From: Ruminococcaceae bacterium BL-6
GTDB lineage: Bacteria > Bacillota > Clostridia > Oscillospirales > Acutalibacteraceae
Direction of reading: 5' to 3'
Length of the DNA: 64,000 bases
NCBI GenBank assembly: GCA_902810075.1
Contig: LR778135.1
Location: 2,976,001 to 3,040,000 of the forward strand
The position numbers were made by a program, and so were the translations under genes. Under the pieces are notes generated by a model. It saw nothing but the letters and a program-made list of their open reading frames with translations, did not search any database and was not told where the DNA came from. This document shows, in pieces, positions 60,802 to 64,000 of this stretch (within the stretch, counting starts at the first letter, position 1; each line of letters begins with the position of its first letter).

Positions 60802-63800
60802 TCGCTCATCACCACCAAAAAGCAGATCAGCTCAAAATCGTCCAGCCCCCGAACATCGCCGGAGAGGAAGGTCGTCTGTCCGCTGCCGAAAAAGCTGTCG
60901 ATATCGCTTTCTTTTTTCACATCGATAATCGATGCGACCGCCTGCCGGAGCAGCTCGGAGATGCGCCGCATATCCTTGCCGTCCTTTGTCTCACGGTTGA
61001 AAGCACGGCAGGCGGACAAGTCCGGCTCTCCCTTGCCGCGGCATAGATGTCGCATGCGGTCGAGCGTGGCTTTGGGGTCAAGGTGGTTGCATATCACTTC
61101 GCCGTCGTCCCCGATATACACCATATAAAACGGGTGCAGCCGGTTCTGATTTTCGATATTGACGCCCGGATTGATGTTTTTGAGCACGAATATCACACCC
61201 GGCTTTTCCCCGCGCACCACGGCATTGATGCCAAAGGGTGTGTGGTCAAGGCTTGGGTGCTCTTTCATATAGGCAAGCAAGTCCATGCGGAATTCGTTCA
61301 ATCCCAAATCCATGATGGAGATGCCGGAGTTCATTTCTTCCAAATCGACGACCTCGTTTTGCAGCTTTTCGAGCTGGGCGCGACGGTAACGCAGGTCGCC
61401 GTTTTCGTCCTGATTGATGTAGTCGTCGTCGCCCGTGGATGTCATGACGGAAATACGCATGCGCGCTTCGACGCGCTCCTTGAGGTTGATATACTCGTCC
61501 AGCGACAAATCCGGCCAGAAGTTCACAAGCTGAATGACGGCGTTGCGGCTGCCAATACGGTCGATACGTCCGAACCGCTGAATGATGCGGACAGGATTCC
61601 AGTGAATGTCGTAGTTGATGCAGTAGTCGCAGTCCTGCAGGTTCTGCCCTTCGGAGATGCAGTCGGTCGCGATAAGTATGTCGATGACGTTGTGGTCGTT
61701 TGGCATAGTCAGCGCTTTTTCTTTCGCTATCGGAGAGAAACAGGTCAAAACGGAATTGATGTCACACGGGAAGTGCGGGATAGTCGTTCTGCCGTCAATG
61801 CCGCCCGTGACAAGCGCCGTGTTCAATCCATACTTGTCCTTGATAACCTGGGAAAGATGGTCATACAAATACTCCGCCGTATCCGCAAAAGCGGTGAAAA
61901 TCAGCACTTTCTTGTTGCCCTCGTTGATGGGATGCTCAATTTTGTCGCAGACGACACGAATGAGCTGGTTTAACTTGTAGTCGTACTGCGGCGTGATATC
62001 CTCAATCATCAAGATCAGCAGTTGCAGCACCTCAAGATCGGACTGCAAATCACGCCGCCATGAAACATAGTCCATGTCACGCAGGTCGATCTTGAATTTT
62101 TTCCCCACGCTGAACAATTCGGTGTTCTGGTCATCCAAATCAAAATCGTCGGCACCCGCGACATTCTGCACGGATATAGATGCACCCGGCTGGAATGCGT
62201 CAATCTGCTGTACCGTATCGTAATAGGCATTATAAATGCGGGTGACCGTAAGCTTGAAGGAATGGACGGAGCTTTCCATTCGCTTAAGCAAGTTAATATT
62301 CATCAGGCGCTGAATACCGCGTTCACGTCCGCTCTGGGAAATGGTCTGGGCGTGTTTGGAATCGGGATCTATGTACTTGCTTATTTTGCTTGCAAGAATG
62401 TATTTTGACGGCGTGTAAATGGAGAGGTTAAGCTCCATCAGCTGCGCATAAATTTCCTGATAATTGATCGCGTTCGGTTTATCCGTCAGCTTTGGATAAA
62501 GTGAAATCGGTTTGTTCCGTTTCGGGAAACTGCCTATTTCACTTGTGTCATAGTAACGCTGAATATGCTTGCGGGAGCGGGCGATTGTCACACTGTCCAG
62601 CACCTCGAAAAAATCAAAATCGAGCCGTTTTAAAAGCGCATCGGTTGTGCGCCCCTCCGGCTCCAGTTTCGTCCATGCGTTATAGACCTTTTGCGCCTGA
62701 CGGAAGACGGAGTCAATATCGGTTTTCGTGTTCAATTTGTCGTTGATTACATCGCTGTGACCTTCATATGCCAGCGCAAGCTGATTACGCAGGTCATAAA
62801 ACCGATTGTTGACCGGCGTCGCGGAAAGCATCAGCACCTTTGTCTTGACGCCGGTGCGGATCACTCGATTCATCAGCCGCGTGTAGCGGTTTTCCTTTTC
62901 GTTGTCTTCGCCCGTGGCAGCGCCGCCATTACGGAAGTTATGACTTTCGTCGATAACCACAAGGTCGTAGTTACCCCAGTTTATACGGTCAATCGGCAGG
63001 CCCATGACGGTATCGCCATGATCGCGGGAGAGATCCGTATGATATAAAATATCATACCGCAGACGGTCTTTCGCCAAAGGATTGTTGATAAGATTGCCGC
63101 GATAAGTCATCCAGTTATCCTTCAGCTTTTTCGGGCAAAGGACAAGGACGCTTTTGTTGCGGCCTTCATAATACTTAATCACTGCCAGTGCGGTAAAGGT
63201 TTTGCCAAGACCGACACTGTCGGCAAGAATACAGCCGTTGTACTGCTCCAGCTTATTGATGATGGCAAGGGCGGCGTCCTTCTGAAAGTTATAGAGCTTG
63301 TTCCAGATAAGGCTCTCCTTAAAGCCGGTCGCTTCATTCGGCAGAACATCCTCAGTGATGTCCTCAAGAAACTCACTGAAAATATTGTACAATGTCATAA
63401 AGTAAATAAGCTCCGGCGCGTTTTCCTGATAGACGGCGGATATGCTGTCAACAACGAACTGCGTGACATCCTGAAGCCGCGCTTCATCTTTCCACACAGC
63501 GTCGAAAAGTTCAATAAATGCGGAGCTTGCCGGAAACTCCATGCGACTGACCATATTGCTGATATTATTGCCGCGTTCGCAGCCCAAATCAACGGTGGTA
63601 AAATTGTTGACCGGCATATACGTATATCGCTCGACCGCAGATTCCACGTTGATAAAGTTATTCATTCCATCACGGGTGGTGTTCGATTTAAAGGTGGCTT
63701 TTTTCTGAATCCATGCTGCGCACTCTCTTGCAATCGCTTTTTGCGTCAGCTCGTTGCGCAGTTTAATTTCAAATTCCGTACCGTAGAGGCTCTTTTCGCG

Positions 63801-64000
63801 ATGAAGACGCGGAATATAAAATTCACGCTTTTCCGTTGGCGTTTTTTCCGCGATGAATGTCGGCGAAGTAAAGATGAAGCGCAGCGACTCAACATCCTTG
63901 AGCTGCGCCTTTAACTCCTGATAGGCATAAATAGAAAAGCAAGCGGCGGCGATAGAAACACGGCTGCCCTTGGTAATTGTTTTTACAAGGTCATCTCTGA
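60798..64000 (-). CDS. PLD-like/SNF2-type helicase of the restriction-like system (5' end outside window)
   Basis: At least 1066 residues are in the window, and the frame is open to the edge. The first visible part (VKTITKGSRVSIAAACFSIY, AYQELKAQLKDVESLRFIFT, REFYIPRLHREKSLYGTEFE) resembles the PLD-like nuclease domain fused to such helicases. Then SF2 motifs follow: SVGLGKTFTALAV, VIDESHNFRNGG, LSATPVNNRFYDLRNQ, and in the second RecA domain TDCISEGQNLQDCDYCINYD and QRFGRIDRIGSRN. An internal ATG at 63665 is not the start. Likely role: translocation on invading DNA with PLD cleavage. First known gene of the nine-gene operon. Confidence 0.9.
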   Translation of the reverse strand, partial: RDDLVKTITKGSRVSIAAACFSIYAYQELKAQLKDVESLRFIFTSPTFIAEKTPTEKREFYIPRLHREKSLYGTEFEIKLRNELTQKAIARECAAWIQKKATFKSNTTRDGMNNFINVESAVERYTYMPVNNFTTVDLGCERGNNISNMVSRMEFPASSAFIELFDAVWKDEARLQDVTQFVVDSISAVYQENAPELIYFMTLYNIFSEFLEDITEDVLPNEATGFKESLIWNKLYNFQKDAALAIINKLEQYNGCILADSVGLGKTFTALAVIKYYEGRNKSVLVLCPKKLKDNWMTYRGNLINNPLAKDRLRYDILYHTDLSRDHGDTVMGLPIDRINWGNYDLVVIDESHNFRNGGAATGEDNEKENRYTRLMNRVIRTGVKTKVLMLSATPVNNRFYDLRNQLALAYEGHSDVINDKLNTKTDIDSVFRQAQKVYNAWTKLEPEGRTTDALLKRLDFDFFEVLDSVTIARSRKHIQRYYDTSEIGSFPKRNKPISLYPKLTDKPNAINYQEIYAQLMELNLSIYTPSKYILASKISKYIDPDSKHAQTISQSGRERGIQRLMNINLLKRMESSVHSFKLTVTRIYNAYYDTVQQIDAFQPGASISVQNVAGADDFDLDDQNTELFSVGKKFKIDLRDMDYVSWRRDLQSDLEVLQLLILMIEDITPQYDYKLNQLIRVVCDKIEHPINEGNKKVLIFTAFADTAEYLYDHLSQVIKDKYGLNTALVTGGIDGRTTIPHFPCDINSVLTCFSPIAKEKALTMPNDHNVIDILIATDCISEGQNLQDCDYCINYDIHWNPVRIIQRFGRIDRIGSRNAVIQLVNFWPDLSLDEYINLKERVEARMRISVMTSTGDDDYINQDENGDLRYRRAQLEKLQNEVVDLEEMNSGISIMDLGLNEFRMDLLAYMKEHPSLDHTPFGINAVVRGEKPGVIFVLKNINPGVNIENQNRLHPFYMVYIGDDGEVICNHLDPKATLDRMRHLCRGKGEPDLSACRAFNRETKDGKDMRRISELLRQAVASIIDVKKESDIDSFFGSGQTTFLSGDVRGLDDFELICFLVVMSE

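Overview
The window looks like a chromosome segment of an anaerobic, spore-former-lineage Firmicute (Clostridia, probably Oscillospiraceae/Ruminococcaceae-like). Reasons: strong AGGAGG-type ribosome sites, near-consensus sigma-A promoters, a desulfoferrodoxin, a hemerythrin, an OpuC-type osmolyte transporter with a fused permease/binding protein, a YesM/YesN sensor pair beside a sugar ABC transporter, an ECF S component, and many IS and conjugative-element relics. The species call is inference.

Layout. 1-1.7 kb: end of an ABC exporter, an AhpD/CMD-family protein and an Lrp/AsnC regulator. 1.7-21.7 kb: an apparent genomic island bounded by a 19-bp direct repeat of the 3' end of tRNA-Lys (1709-1727 and the intact tRNA gene at 21732-21807). 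Its left part is a metabolic cluster (AbgT-type transporter, M24/creatinase-fold hydrolase, UroD-fold protein, LysR regulator, CyuA-type cysteine desulfidase, C45 acyltransferase). Its middle is a scrapyard: IS200, decayed hppA/parA/parB pieces, a YefM/YoeB toxin-antitoxin module, an IS5-family element inside a small gene, small zinc-ribbon genes, an IS3 element. Its right part holds a CPA2 cation/proton antiporter and a second IS200 copy. No integrase was found in it.

21.7-47.3 kb is mostly ordinary chromosome: chemotaxis receptor, copA-copZ-csoR copper operon, second IS3 copy, hemerythrin, desulfoferrodoxin with an acyl-CoA dehydrogenase/EtfA fusion, OpuC-type transporter, a five-gene sugar ABC/YesMN operon, an SdpI-family protein, a 194-bp poly-C tract that looks like an assembly artefact, MarR/MFS, ECF S component with an attenuator-like leader, a uridine-kinase-like protein and a DUF3842 protein.

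47.5-50.7 kb is a second mobile junction: IS5-family element, 5'-truncated large serine recombinase, IS3 copy 3. From 50.8 kb to the right edge runs a minus-strand defence operon of at least nine genes, in transcription order: PLD-like/SNF2 helicase (cut by the window edge), DUF4391 protein, 88-aa protein, type III-like Mod methyltransferase, Abi_C/HEPN-like protein, AbiJ-like protein, Res helicase-nuclease, 274-aa unknown, GIY-YIG/DUF4357 nuclease. Most genes overlap or nearly touch, so the two abortive-infection genes appear built into a restriction-like system between its Mod and Res subunits. This is the most interesting object in the window.
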